The notes beneath the pieces were generated by a model. That model searched no databases and was not told where the DNA came from. It saw only the letters and a list, made by a program, of their open reading frames with translations. 64,000 bases of DNA from Pachyseris speciosa (lineage: Eukaryota > Cnidaria > Anthozoa > Scleractinia > Pachyseridae): assembly GCA_016490735.1 (NCBI GenBank), contig JAEMWC010000747.1, positions 1-64,000 on the forward strand. The letters are read 5' to 3'. Of this stretch, positions 29,034 to 39,964 are shown in pieces. Both the position numbers and the translations under genes were made by a program. Positions within the stretch are counted from its first letter, which is position 1. Each line of letters starts with the position of its first letter.

Positions 29034-29669
29034 TTACTGTAAAGTGAAAGTAATAAGCAAAGGACCGCCAACGATAATGCTGTAAAACGTAGGATCTACA
29101 AGAGATCTAATCAGCCAAAAAATAAATCGAATATACATGTAACAAGCAAGGCTGATTCTACGTGAAAAAAGTTGACTTTGCGTGACACCAACATGACCGA
29201 GACTCGATAAAGTAGAGCTACAACCATGGACAGCTGTTTCGTCCTTATTGGGACTCATCGGTATGGTGTAGCAGATTTAAAAGACGCCAACTTAATGCGA
29301 GCGCCAATAAATTGCACAATGAACCCGTTCACGATATCAAGCATCCAATCCACGCGTTGCACACCACGTAGCCCGGATAGGAAGGAATCTAAGTGTCACG
29401 ATGGCGTCTCGTAAAGAAAAATGTAGATTGGCCAATACCAATCTTAAGATTAAAACGCATGGACAAAACCATGCTAAAAAATACACAGCATATCGGATCT
29501 GTAAAGACCTACGGTCCAAAAAATACAGTAAAGTGAAAGTAATAAGCAAGGGACCGCCAACGATAATGCTGTAAAACGTAGCTGGGATCTCAAGAGATCT
29601 AATCAGCCAAAAAATAAATCGAATATACATGTAAGCAAGGCTGATACTACCTGAAAAAAGTTGACTTTT
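29034..29669. repeat. pair of about 145-bp direct repeats
   Basis: AAAGTGAAAGTAATAAGCAA through GAAAAAAGTTGACTTT occurs at 29,034-29,179 and again at 29,524-29,669, with a few indels. The 345 bases between them include CCATGGACAGCTGTTTCGTC, related to CCATGGGCAGCTGTTACGGC inside the MITE at 30,883. The arrangement resembles a small LTR-like or tandemly duplicated unit; no coding region. Confidence 0.6.
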
Positions 29670-30100
29670 CTTTTACTATTCATGAACATGAAAAATGAGA
29701 TAGTGTGTAAAACGTGCGATGAAATTACATTTCACAAGAAATTTGCATAGATTGGAACTTGTTCTAAAAATAGTTGAGGCATCAGAAGGACAATCAAAAT
29801 TCATTATTATGGTCGGATTATTTTCCACCTATACTGTTTGAAAGCTCTTCTCATTTGCTAAAGTATATTTTCTATTCAACTGCTTGTATTTTTCATATGC
29901 AGAGAGTTTGAAGAAATTCACTTGAAATAATTAAATAAATTAAATTCTGCATAAAACATGTTTTCTGGAGTTCTTTGGCATCAAAAATTTGTGGATATTG
30001 AAATATTTGTTGTTCAGTATTGCACAAAAGGGAGAAAATAGAACTGTAGAAATAACAGCTATTTGTTGAATATTTTTTGGGGGGAATTTTCAGTAGAACA
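29670..30100. other. AT-rich spacer, no gene recognised
   Basis: This is the inner flank of the right minisatellite arm. I see no ORF, repeat or RNA gene. Confidence 0.4.
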
Positions 30101-33100
30101 ATGCTAGGGACAGATGATCAGTGCTAGGGACAGATGATCATTGCTAGGGACAGTTGATCAGTGCTAGGGACAGATCATCGGTGCTAGGGACAGATGACCA
30201 TTGCTAGGGACAGATGATCGATGCTAGGGACAGTTGATCAGTGATAGGGACAGATGATCGGTGTTAGAGCCAGATGATCAGTGGTAACCTAGGGACAATT
30301 GATCACTGCTAGGGACAGTTGATCGGTGCTAGGGACAGTTGATTAGCGCTAGGAACAGATGATCGGTGCTAAGGCCAATTGATCAGTGCTAGGGACAGAT
30401 GATCGGTGCTAGGGACAGATGACCAGTGCTAGGGACAATTGATCAGTGCTAGGGACAGATGATCGGTGTTAGGGACAATTGATCAGTGCTAGGGATAGAT
30501 GATCAGTGCTTATAGGGACAATTGATCAGTGCTAGGGACAGATGATCAATGTTAGGGACCGTTGATCAGTGCAAGGGGCAGATGATCAATGCTAGGGACA
30601 GATGACAGATGATCAATGCTAGGGATAGTTGATCTGTGCAATAGGGACAGATGATCAGTGCTAGGGACAGATAATCAATGCTTATTAGGGACCGTTTATC
30701 AGTGCTAGGGACAGTTGATCTGCATTGCAATAGGGACAGATAAGCAGTGCTAGGGACAGTCAGTCAATGCTAGGGACAGGTGATCATTGTTAGGGACAGT
30801 CTGTAAGTGCAAGGGACAGATGATCAGTGCTACGGACAAGCAATGAAAACGTAAAGCTTGTAGGATGTGGGTGGAGTGACAAGGATACTTCACAAATTAA
30901 TGTGATCAAGTAAGCTGAAGCCACTCAAAGGGCACTAAGGCCACAAGGTAGCGGGCATTACCCCTTAAATCTACCAAAGCAAAGATTGAGCCCAAGCATT
31001 AGCAGCCATGGGCAGCTGTTACGGCCTTCTTATGCCTCATCAGCATGGCATAGCTAATTCTAAGGGGTAATGCCCGCTACCTTGTGGCCTTAGTGCCCTT
31101 TTAGTGGCTTCAGCTTACTTGATCACATTAATTAGTGACGTATCCATTGCTACGGAAAGTTGATCAGTGCTATAAAGGGACCTTTGATCAGTTTTAGGGA
31201 CAGTTGATCAGTCCAAGGGACAGATGACGAGCACCAGGGACAGATGATCAGTGCTAGGGACAAATAATGATCAGTGCTAATGACAGATGATCAGTGCTAG
31301 GGATAGATGATGAGCGCCAGGGACAGATGATCACTGCTAGGACAGATGATCACTGCTAGGGACATAATCAGTGCTAGTGACAGATGATCGGTTTGAGGGA
31401 CAGTCGATCAGAACTACAGGGACAGGTGATCATTGCAAGGGACAATTGATCATTGCTAGGGACAATTGATCATTGCTAGCGACAGATGATCGTTGCTAGG
31501 GACAGATGATCATTGCTTAGGGACAAATGATCATTGGTAGGGACAATTGATCATAGTTTAAAGGACAGATGATCATTGTTACGGACAGATGATCATTTGC
31601 AAGAGTCAGATGATCGTTGCTTAAAGGGACAGATGATCATTGCAAGGGACAGATGATCATCGCTAGGGACAGATGATCATTGATAGGGACAGTCGATCAT
31701 TGATAGGGACATGTCGAGATGATCATTGCTAGGGACAGTTGATCATTGATAGGGACAGATGATCATTGCAAGGGACAGTAGATCATTGCTAGGGACGGTT
31801 TATCATTGATAAGGAAAGATGATCATTGCTAGGGACAGATAATCATTGATAGGGAGAGTCGATCATTGATAGGGCCAGATGGTCATTGCTAGGGAGAGAT
31901 AATCATTGATAGGGAGGGTCGATCATTGATAGGGACAGATGGTCATTGCTAGGGACGGCTGATCATTGCTAGGTACAGTTTATCATCGGATAAGGACAGA
32001 TGATCATTGCTAGGGACAGATGATCATTGATAGGGACAGTCGATCATTTATAGGGACAGATGGCCATTACAAGGGACAGTTGATCATTGCTAAGGGACAA
32101 ATGGTCGTTGCTAGGGACAATTGATCATTTCTTCAGGGACAGATGATCATTGCTAGGTACAGTTTATCATCGGATAAGGACAGATGATCATTGCTAGGGA
32201 CAGATGATCATTGATAGGGACAGTCGATCATTGATAGGGACAGATGACCATTGCAAGGGACAGTTGATCATTGCTTAGGGACAAATGGTCATTGTTAGGG
32301 ACAAATGATCATGGCTTCAGGGACAGATGATCATTGATAGGGACATATGATCATTGATAGGGACAGGCGATCATTGATAGGAACAGATGATCATTGCAAG
32401 GGACAGTGGATCATTGATAGGGACAGATGATCATTGCTAAGGACAGTCGATCATTGATAGGGACGGATGATCATTGCTAGGGACAGATGATCATTCAAAG
32501 GGACAGTCCATCAATGATAAGGACAGATCATCATTGCTAGGGACAGGTGATGATTGATAGGGACAGTCGATCATTGATAGGGACAGATGATCATTGCTAG
32601 GGACAGTTGATAATTGATAGGGACAGTCGATCTTTGATTGGGACAGATGATCATGCTTAGGGACAAATGGTCATTGCTAGAGACAACTGATCATTGCTTC
32701 AGGGACAGATGATCATTGCCAGGGACAGATTATCATTGCTAGGGACAGATTATCATTGATAGGGACAGTCGATCACTGATAAGGGAAGATAACCTTTGCT
32801 AGGGACAGATGATTATTGATAGGGACAGTCGAACATTGATAGGGACAGATGATCATTGCTAGGGACAGTCGATCATTGATAGGGACAGATGATCATTTCT
32901 TAGGGACACTTCATCATTGCTAGGGACAGGTGATCATTGATAGGGACAGTCGATCATTGATAGGGACAGATGATCATTGCTAAGGACAATTGATCATTGC
33001 TAGGGACAGATGATCATTGATAGGACAGTCGATCATTGATAGGGACAGTCGATCAATGATAAGGACAGATGGTTATTGCTAGGGACAGATGATCATTGCT

Positions 33101-33103
33101 TTA
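30101..33103 (-). repeat. 20-bp minisatellite array, right arm (inverted)
   Basis: The unit AGGGACAGATGATCATTGCT is the exact reverse complement of the left-arm unit. Inner units (30,101-31,430) mostly read GATCAGTGCT or GATCGGTGCT. Outer units (31,430-33,103) mostly read GATCATTGCT or GATCATTGAT. The subtype order thus mirrors the left arm. A 263-bp MITE interrupts it at 30,883-31,145. Confidence 0.95.
30883..31145. repeat. fold-back MITE nested in the right minisatellite arm
   Basis: GGATACTTCACAAATTAATG at the left is inverted at the right (ATTAATTAGTGACGTATCC). The arms continue almost perfectly for about 88 bases through GTAAGCTGAAGCCACT and AAGGTAGCGGGCATTACCCC. The 80-bp centre has no ORF. 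It landed after the array formed. Confidence 0.85.
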
Positions 33104-33245
33104 TGATATGGGAGACTATATGGCATGCTGGCTTAGTGCATGCCTTTCTGGTTGACTATATGTGTGTTAACATGATTTACTTGCCCTGCATACTCTTGTT
33201 TTACTTCCAAATACATTATAATAGGGGATAAATGAAGTACCTACC
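33104..33245. repeat. outer right end of the minisatellite-ended element
   Basis: This carries the terminal inverted repeat to 33,245. GGCATGC.. and TTTCTGGTTGACTATATGTGTGTTAA at about 33,145-33,170 is a direct repeat of 28,308-28,347 in the element core. Confidence 0.6.
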
Positions 33246-33930
33246 TTTTTTGAGGGGTTGACTGCTGACTAGGTACTGGTTTTCGTTTGAATCGCATGCT
33301 CAAGCCAGTTGTGGGACAACCAAACCATAACGAGGCCTCATGTTTCGCGCGCTTTCTGCTTCTCGAGATTTCACATTCAGGGCTGAGTTGCTCGAAGCGT
33401 GGTTAGCGCTAACCATTGGTTAAAATATATTAAAACCTATATGTTGTCATGGTATTTAACCCTTGTTAGCGCTAACCATGCTTCTTTTAAATTTTGGATC
33501 CACTTGTATGGCGCCTGGATTGTGTGGTTGAAAGACAAAATGAATTAACGCTTCAACGGCTTGTTCACTTTACCATGACATCTTGCAGCTCACTAAAAAA
33601 GTTCACTTAACAATTCGCCAGCAGTAATGGGAGGAACGAATAGCTCAAACGTGCTGGAAGAAGTTATTTCTTTGGACAAACCGTTTGCTATTTTTGTAGA
33701 TGCGTGTTTTACTAAAGTGGATCGATACGTATTTTCAAGTGGTAGAAAGTTTGACAACACAGTAACTGTAATAAATCGTAGCTTAGCATTTGGTTTAGTC
33801 GTTGTTACTTTTGTTCAGGAATGAAACTTGTATTTTAGTCTCGACTGGATATAAATAACAATCTACTCGTCTTGGACACAAAGAAGTAGCTAGTCGAATT
33901 GTTTATTGTTTTGCTTACAAGCGAACGAGT
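33246..33930 (+). repeat. dispersed repeat, 3' part of the interrupted copy
   Basis: This matches 63,269-63,980 in order: GACTGCTGACTAGGTACTGG, GCGCGCTTTCTGCT, CGCTTCAACGGCTT, and a 65-codon frame at 33,627 starting MGG with SLDKPFAIFVDAC, then TTTGGTTTAGTCGTTGTTAC. A fold-back insertion at 33,394-33,484 is missing from the 63-kb copy. The shared MGG..SS..EE..SLDKPFAIF.DACF reading frame is conserved between copies, but both end in stops and no family is recognised. Confidence 0.75.
33394..33484. repeat. 91-bp fold-back insertion (GAAGC..GCTTC)
   Basis: GAAGCGTGGTTAGCGCTAACCA at the left and TGTTAGCGCTAACCATGCTTC at the right are inverted, with GGTTAGCGCTAACC itself a palindrome. It is absent from the paralogous copy at 63.4 kb. 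Confidence 0.75.
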
Positions 33931-34189
33931 GTTTTTCCTCCGCTTGGCTGTTTACACATGTTTTTCGACGTCTGTGTTTCTTTTGCGTTAACTGACTGAA
34001 AGAAACGTTTGTCCTTATGTTCTTAACACGTAATCTCAAGGAATCCTCGTAAAGTATCACTTATGTTTTGCTCGACGAGGGCATTTTCAGCAAATTTCTG
34101 AAAACATGCTCCATGCGATTACCTATCCAAACTATAAGGATTGTTTTCCTTTTTCTCTTTTCTAGGACATTGAAACTTATGTCTAAGCT

Positions 34190-34560
34190 CACATTACTAC
34201 GAAATGTGTTAGTTAAGCCCCGGCTAAAAGATCAAACATTTTCATTCAACATCTTCTTTGTCACATATAACGTTTGGTGGCTAAACGTATAACAATGTTT
34301 GACCAAACACCGGACCAAGTGAGTCCAAAAAAAGATTTTTGCTTATTATCGCTGAAATTTTCGACGTTACGTGGTTCATTTGGTTGCTTTTTACCGTTTT
34401 TGCACGATTTGTTTGTTGGGGTGGCTAAACGATCAAACATTTGTTCGTAATGTGAAAGTTTGGATGAATATGTTTGATCTAGATCAAACATGGAAAGCCA
34501 TTTAATGCACTATTGAGAGAGGTGGCTGAACCTTCAAACATGCTCGTACAACGATGTTGG
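34190..34560. repeat. repeat rich in GGCTAAACGATCAAACAT
   Basis: Variants of GGCTAAA(C/A)GATCAAACAT and their complements occur at about 34,214, 34,280, 34,422, 34,476 and 34,521, some in inverted pairs. It looks like a decayed MITE cluster. No ORF. Confidence 0.5.
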
Positions 34561-37500
34561 ATGAAAATATTTGATCGTTCTTTGATTGCTAAATTTGTTT
34601 TCCAACAAACACACGCGTCGACTGTATTGTTTTCTTGTAATGTTTTGAGGTTTTTGAACCGCAGTCAATTCTTGTTGACTGTTCTAAACATAAAATATTG
34701 GCGCAAGGAAAGCCGTGCGGTGTTGCTGAATACCAGTAAAAAAATAATAATCGTGGAGCTCCGCTTTTAGGCTTGGCTAAATCTATATATTAGCTTTACA
34801 CCGAGATTAGTTTTATTTAGGACTGGTGGATATGTGATCTTTTAACCCCTTCAATGCCAACTTTTTGCATGTCTTTTTTTGCAATTTCCTGAGGGTAGGA
34901 GGTCAAGACGACCTCGCCATTCCATATTAGGGGTTACCACGGAGATTTCGCCGGTCCACAACACCGAAGGCTCTATCTTTCATGTCACTCTTGTCACGCA
35001 AGCTGTCGTTCGCTTTAAGCGATCAACTGCAGCTTACAGTTTGGTAGGTATTTGATTTATAAGTGTGTTTTTCGAGCCATTTTTCACCTCAGAAGCCCCC
35101 GGCCTGGCATCATAAAGCTGGGTTGGTGGGTAGAGGCAATCCTCTTGAAGAAAACAGAGGTGAGAAGCAATTTCACACGAAGTGGGCCGCCGGAATTGTT
35201 CGATCGTGTTATGGCCATTCGCGAAGTGAAGTTGTGTTCCTAGCCGTTCTGAGAGTGGATTCTGAGGCCTCGCATGGGAATTTAGGCGAGTTTTGACTTG
35301 TAAATAATGCAATCGGTGCAACATTTTGTCAGCAGGACCTGGTGGCTCGACACTTATAAAAATGATCTGAAATCGAAATTGGCAGACTCCTACGCTTCAG
35401 TTATCCAAGACCTTCCCAGAATTCCTTTGGGTCACAAACGCAAAAATTACAGACCAGTGAGTGCAGGTGAAATCAAAAGCGTTATCCGCGTCGCGCTAAA
35501 CAAGTGAGCAGGTAAATGTGGAACAGATGTCAAAGAATGGAGTCGAATGTTGAAGTATATTTTACAACATTTATCAGAATATATTCAATTACATTTATCG
35601 TATCTTAAACGTGCAATAATCAAACAAATAACCAATTGATGTAACTTTCCACGAGTAAGTTGTTTTCGGCAAAAGTAGAATTTCCGCCGTTGTCGTTGGA
35701 AGCACATTGACTAGTAGTTGTTGTTTCCGATAAGTTTGTAAGTTTGTCCATGTGAGCATGGTTATCTGTAACGATAGCTTTCTCGTGTAAAGGGCCGCGG
35801 AAAGTTTGGCTTCCGTCGCTATATAGTACACAAAACTTAAAACCATTCTACGTTGTATCGGCCCTTGCTTTTATACTCTTTGTTGATTTTATTACGCCGA
35901 TCAGATCACCAGTTTGATCCAACGTATACCAGCAGGATTATTGTCCACGGTTGCTTGCTTGAACATTTGCTATTAGTTTATCGCATATTTTAATTAACGT
36001 GAATTAAGCTTAGCCGGAGTATTTACCGCAAGAATACCACAAGCTTTCCTGCATGCCTTACTGATAAATTTAGGATCACGTCCATGTGTAATTTCCAAGC
36101 TCTGTTGCTAGCCATAGGAGTGTTTGGCACAGAAACTTTACAGTCTGAAACGTATCTACTAAAGTGAACCTTGTAAAGTTGGTTACAATAAGCTTGATCA
36201 ACTTATTTTAGCTTTACGCTCGAGGCACGTATACGCCCGCCCAACTTTGCATAGTCTTTGTCCATTGCTGTACAAAGGAAACGAGCAATCAACCAATCAG
36301 AGCTCAGAGCGAGCGTACTTAACCGCTAGTTTTGTGTAGTTCAAAAAGAGTTGTCTGCCGGTAACGGCAGAGTGTAGAGAATTGTCTGCCGGCAACGGCA
36401 GCGTGTAGAAGTCTGACGCTGAATAAACTGAAGTGATCCTGAGAAGCCACAGCTTTCTAAATCTGTCCCGCAACACGAAGTTTGCTACCAACGTAGAATT
36501 TTAGCTTCAAAAAATATTTTTGTCCGAAAAACTTCATGGCAAAGTTGTTTATTTTTGGTGTTGTCAAAGGCCGTTCAAAGCCAACATTTTTGGTTTTGCA
36601 ACAAAATAAACGGTCATACTTGATGAAAATTGGGAGTTTTGGTCAGTTTATGGAGTGATGAAGTCTACATATATGAGCGTTTGGCAATAAGAATTGTTCA
36701 TTTCAACCATAGCAAGGGATTTGGGAAAGTTGTAGGTTTTCAAAGCACAAACGGTGTTTGTGACGTACTGAGTACGTCACTTAAAAATGGGGGAAGTCTA
36801 CTTATTTTGCTAACTCGTTTTTCTCACCATTTGAACTGGGGCCAGCTGATGACAAACGGAGGAATACAGCAACCTAGAGAAAAAACAGAGCGAAAATGTA
36901 TGCTGCGAATGCTAGACGAACTGTGGTGGTAAATACCAAAAATTAAAACCTTTCGTACAGTCGAAATTCATCAGTAGCTCACCTCAATAAAGGAAAGAAG
37001 GAAACGTGGAACCATTTTCCAAGGATTGACCCTAGAAAAACTTAAACTTCCTTGCGAGACTGAACAACATGTTTTACCACTGAGATATCATGTATCGAAA
37101 CCTCCAGACGTTGTATGAACGGATCTATTCAGCAGATACCTGACTAGCCATTGAGATACCCACTGTGACAACGCAATTAGCGTATCGTTTCGTTTCTTGT
37201 TTCGAAAGTTGAAATTTACATACGTCATCTTCAGTTGGTTTAAGAGGCAAGTCCAACGGAAGTAAACATACACCATTAGACTTAGATTTTCTACAAAGTC
37301 CGTTGTTTTTTTTTTTATTGAAGGTGGAAAACTCATTAGCATATCTTACTGTTTGTCGGAAAAGTACATGATTCATTTTCAGTGTGTGAAGTTTTTAATC
37401 TTCATAATGGGCATGATTCTATAGTCGAAAAAGACAATTAAAAGAAAACAAGAAAACAAAAACAAAAACAAAAACAACAAAACAAAACAAAACAAAACAA

Positions 37501-37650
37501 GACAAGACAATGTCAAAAATGAGTAGATTGAAAATAAAAAGAAAATTGAAACGAAAGGTGATGGAGGCCAATGCAAAAGTTTAGCAATTTGATGAAGCTC
37601 AGGCCTGTAAATAATGGCATGATATTTATTTCATGTTCGTGCATTTCCTG
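34561..37650. other. 3.1 kb without a recognisable gene
   Basis: Short frames are scattered and show no motif. A 31-bp direct duplication (TTGTCTGCCGGTAACGGCAG) lies at 36,351-36,411, followed by GAATAAACTGAAG and a possible polyadenylation context. The stretch from about 36,000 to 36,490 could be a solo LTR but I cannot fix its ends. A low-complexity ACAAAA run lies at 37,440-37,510. Confidence 0.4.
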
Positions 37651-37691
37651 CAATTTATGCCATTGCGTAAAGAAGCCTGACAAAAATTCAG

Positions 37692-37738
37692 GACTTCAAC
37701 GGGGTTTGAACCCGTGACCTCGCGATTACCAGTGCGAT

Positions 37739-37764
<26 letters not shown>
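37692..37764 (-). tRNA. tRNA-Thr(GGT)-like sequence, probable pseudogene
   Basis: The acceptor stem (GGCTTCA with TGAAGTC), D arm (GCTC/GAGC) and T arm (ACGGG-TTCAAAC-CCCGT) pair well. The anticodon loop reads CTGGTAA, so GGT (threonine). The anticodon stem does not pair in register (TCGCA against TCGCG), which argues against a working tRNA. It lies in a tandem repeat. Confidence 0.5.
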
Positions 37765-37779
<15 letters not shown>

Positions 37780-37939
37780 AGGTCAATTGTGGGTTCATAT
37801 GTTCCCGTGAAAGAAATGAGTGTGAATGATATATGAAATGAATCATTTATGAACTGCGGAAATGAAATCAAATGAAGAATGATCCTCGCAGTTATGAACG
37901 CAATTTATGCAATTGCGAAAAGAAGCCTGAAAAAAATTC

Positions 37940-37990
37940 AGGACTTCAACGGGGTTCGAACCCGTGACCTCGCGATTACCGGTGCGATGC
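37940..37990 (-). pseudogene. tRNA-Thr-like 3' half
   Basis: Only the anticodon to acceptor 3' portion is present. The sequence is cut at the inversion point at 37,990. Confidence 0.55.
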
Positions 37991-38088
37991 TTCATTTGAT
38001 TTCATTTCCGCAGTTCATATATGATTCATTTTCATATATCATTCACACTCATTTCTTTCACGGGAACATATGAACCCACAATTCCCCT

Positions 38089-38103
<15 letters not shown>

Positions 38104-38129
<26 letters not shown>

Positions 38130-38184
38130 ATCGTACTGGTAATCGCGAGGTCACGGGGTCACGGGTTCAAACCCCGTTGAAGTC
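38104..38184 (+). tRNA. tRNA-Thr(GGT)-like sequence with 8-bp insertion, probable pseudogene
   Basis: Same fold as the copy at 37,692, but GTCACGGG is duplicated between the anticodon and T arms (81 bases in all), and the anticodon stem is again mismatched. Confidence 0.45.
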
Positions 38185-38300
38185 CTGAATTTTTGTCAGG
38201 CTTCTTTTCGCAATTGCATAGATTGCGTTCACAACTGTGAGGATCATTCTTCATTTGATTTCATTTCCGCAGTTCATATATGATTCATTTTCATATATCA

Positions 38301-38945
38301 TTTACAAAATAAAGTAGAATAACCTGTCTCCATTTCTTCAATTTCAACTGAAGGCATGCTGTTGTTGTGTAGTTATGAACGTTATCATAAGAAACTTTAT
38401 TGATAGCCTTTTACCTTGTTCTATTCTTTTTTCAGCTTGAGCTCTAGTTAATTAAAATCCACATTCATTCTTTTTGTTGGTCAAACTCCGTTATTTGAGG
38501 AATCCCTAAGAGTACATTTTGATGATGAGGGTAAGCGAGGATTATTTGATCTGCTATCATATTATGAACGGATAAAGTATTGTGGTTTTAACTAGCGTCC
38601 TTTTAATTAGCCGTTTGATTGAACAAACACGAGAATAATAGTGAAAGCTAGAGCAGTTATACTGGTGTTCCCCAAACTACACACAGCTAACTCGAAGGTG
38701 GTATTAAAAATACAAAGCAACACGTTTAAAAGTCTAATGATGCATTGCTGTTGTCGCGCAGAGTTTAGATAAATAGATACGACCTTTTAAAAACTAAAAT
38801 TGCTCTCAAATGTTCGAAACCAACGTCGTGCCAATGCCGTGCACCGCGGAAATATTTAAGAATTATTCACCGATGTGGAGGCGAATAGTGGTGGATAATT
38901 ATCATGATCCACAACTTTCACCGACACTGAGGTGAATAACTGTTT
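38301..38945. other. AT-rich stretch, no gene recognised
   Basis: No convincing frame. The last 100 bases (from about 38,840) hold a short fold-back, ATTATTCACC..GGTGAATAA. Confidence 0.4.
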
Positions 38946-39140
38946 TAGTATATACCGCACAACCTGAATAATTAGCGGACCAAAACATTACTTCAAGTTT
39001 GACAATATGCCGACAAGAGGTCGGAAATTTTAAAATCTCGCGCGCCGGTTGCTCGGAGGTGAATAGTACTTTGCTATTCACCTCCAAGTTAACTAATCAT
39101 AGCGCGCGAAAAGCACTGTTCACTTGTGTGGTCTATACTA
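38946..39140. repeat. MITE with TAGTATATACC ends
   Basis: TAGTATATACCGCACAA is inverted as TTGTGTGGTCTATACTA. The interior contains GAGGTGAATAGTACTTTGCTATTCACCTC, a strong hairpin. The right half is the inverted copy of 28,523-28,640. Confidence 0.75.
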
Positions 39141-39590
39141 ATTCGTGTTATGCTGCAGTAGCTCGTCTCGGGATTGCTGTCGATAATAAGTTATACCTTC
39201 ATTTTAACACGATTTCTTCTTCGATTTCTTCAACTTTAAGCGCCAACTCGCCAAACCGCGTTTTGGCTTCCATCAATCAAATTGCACGTGCACAATTCCG
39301 TGAAGTTGCATATGGACGAGAACTATTTGATTATCGCTTGAAGAGTTCCCTCAGTAGCAGATGCTTATGTAAAATAGGTCTTTTGGTATTTCGTTGTAAG
39401 GTCTTACTGTTCATATTTTGTGGATAAAGGGTACAGTTGTTGTTATGAGGTAAACATCTCGCCGCCAAAGACCTCTGTTGGTAGGGGAATAAGTGTATTT
39501 ACCAATATCGCCGAAGCGACTCGGAGTGGTTTTCTTTCCTTCAGTTCGGGACGAACGAAGTTTTATGGGGCTAAATACGGCGTTTAGACT

Positions 39591-39964
39591 CATAATTCCT
39601 GTATTCTTTATTCGCTAAATCAATTGAAATATGAAATCAATGCTCGCCAGCAGAAAAGTACGTAAGACAAGATTCGGCGAATTACTTAACCTGATCATCT
39701 TCATTCCGTTTCGTCTGAGTCGGGAAGTTCGATGGATAGGTTCTGAAATAAACTATCCAATTGACTAACCAATAATTCATAATTCCTGTATTCTTTATTC
39801 GCTAAATCAATTGAAATATGAAATCAATGCTCGCCATCAGAAAAGCACGTAAGACAAGATTCGGCGAATTACTTAACCTGATCATCTTCATTCCGTTTCG
39901 TCTAAGTCGGAAAGTTCGATGGATAGGTTCTGAAATAAACTATCCAATTGACTATCCAAAGAAT
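39591..39964 (+). repeat. 187-bp tandem duplication
   Basis: CATAATTCCTGTATTCTTTA starts at 39,591 and again at 39,778. The copies differ at few positions through CTATCCAATTGACTA, which indicates a recent duplication. No gene recognised in it. Confidence 0.85.

Larger units (their letters stand above)
1633..33245. mobile_element. large element with minisatellite-bearing inverted ends (interrupted by a Polinton)
   Basis: The left end reads CGTAGGTACTTCATGTATCC. The reverse complement of the right end reads GGTAGGTACTTCATTTATCC. The inverted match runs about 52 bp once the Polinton and one copy of its target duplication are removed. Each end is followed inward by a short unique stretch and then a long array of the same 20-bp minisatellite in opposite orientation. 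It sits in a T run (7 T on the left, 6 T on the right) of a dispersed repeat whose uninterrupted copy lies at 63 kb. Without the Polinton it is about 9.3 kb. No transposase is visible in its core (26,629-30,100), so it is probably non-autonomous. The superfamily is unknown to me. Confidence 0.6.
37664..38300. repeat. palindromic tRNA-Thr-like tandem cluster
   Basis: Two units (37,664-37,930 and a 3' half at 37,931-37,990) read on the minus strand, and one unit (38,104-38,300) on the plus strand. The spacers 37,766-37,876 and 37,991-38,098 are inverted copies (TTCATTTCCGCAGTTCATAT shared). Each unit is a tRNA-like 73-mer plus about 190 bases of body, so the locus is a head-to-head inversion of a tandem tRNA-derived repeat. 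Confidence 0.75.

Noticed and set aside
31500..32700. Telomere-like TTAGGG motifs in the right array
   Set aside because: They arise where the unit variant GCTTAGGGACA occurs; there is no TTAGGG tandem run.
36000..36490. Solo LTR
   Set aside because: A polyadenylation-like AATAAA and a 31-bp duplication are suggestive, but I could not find matching TG..CA ends or a target duplication.
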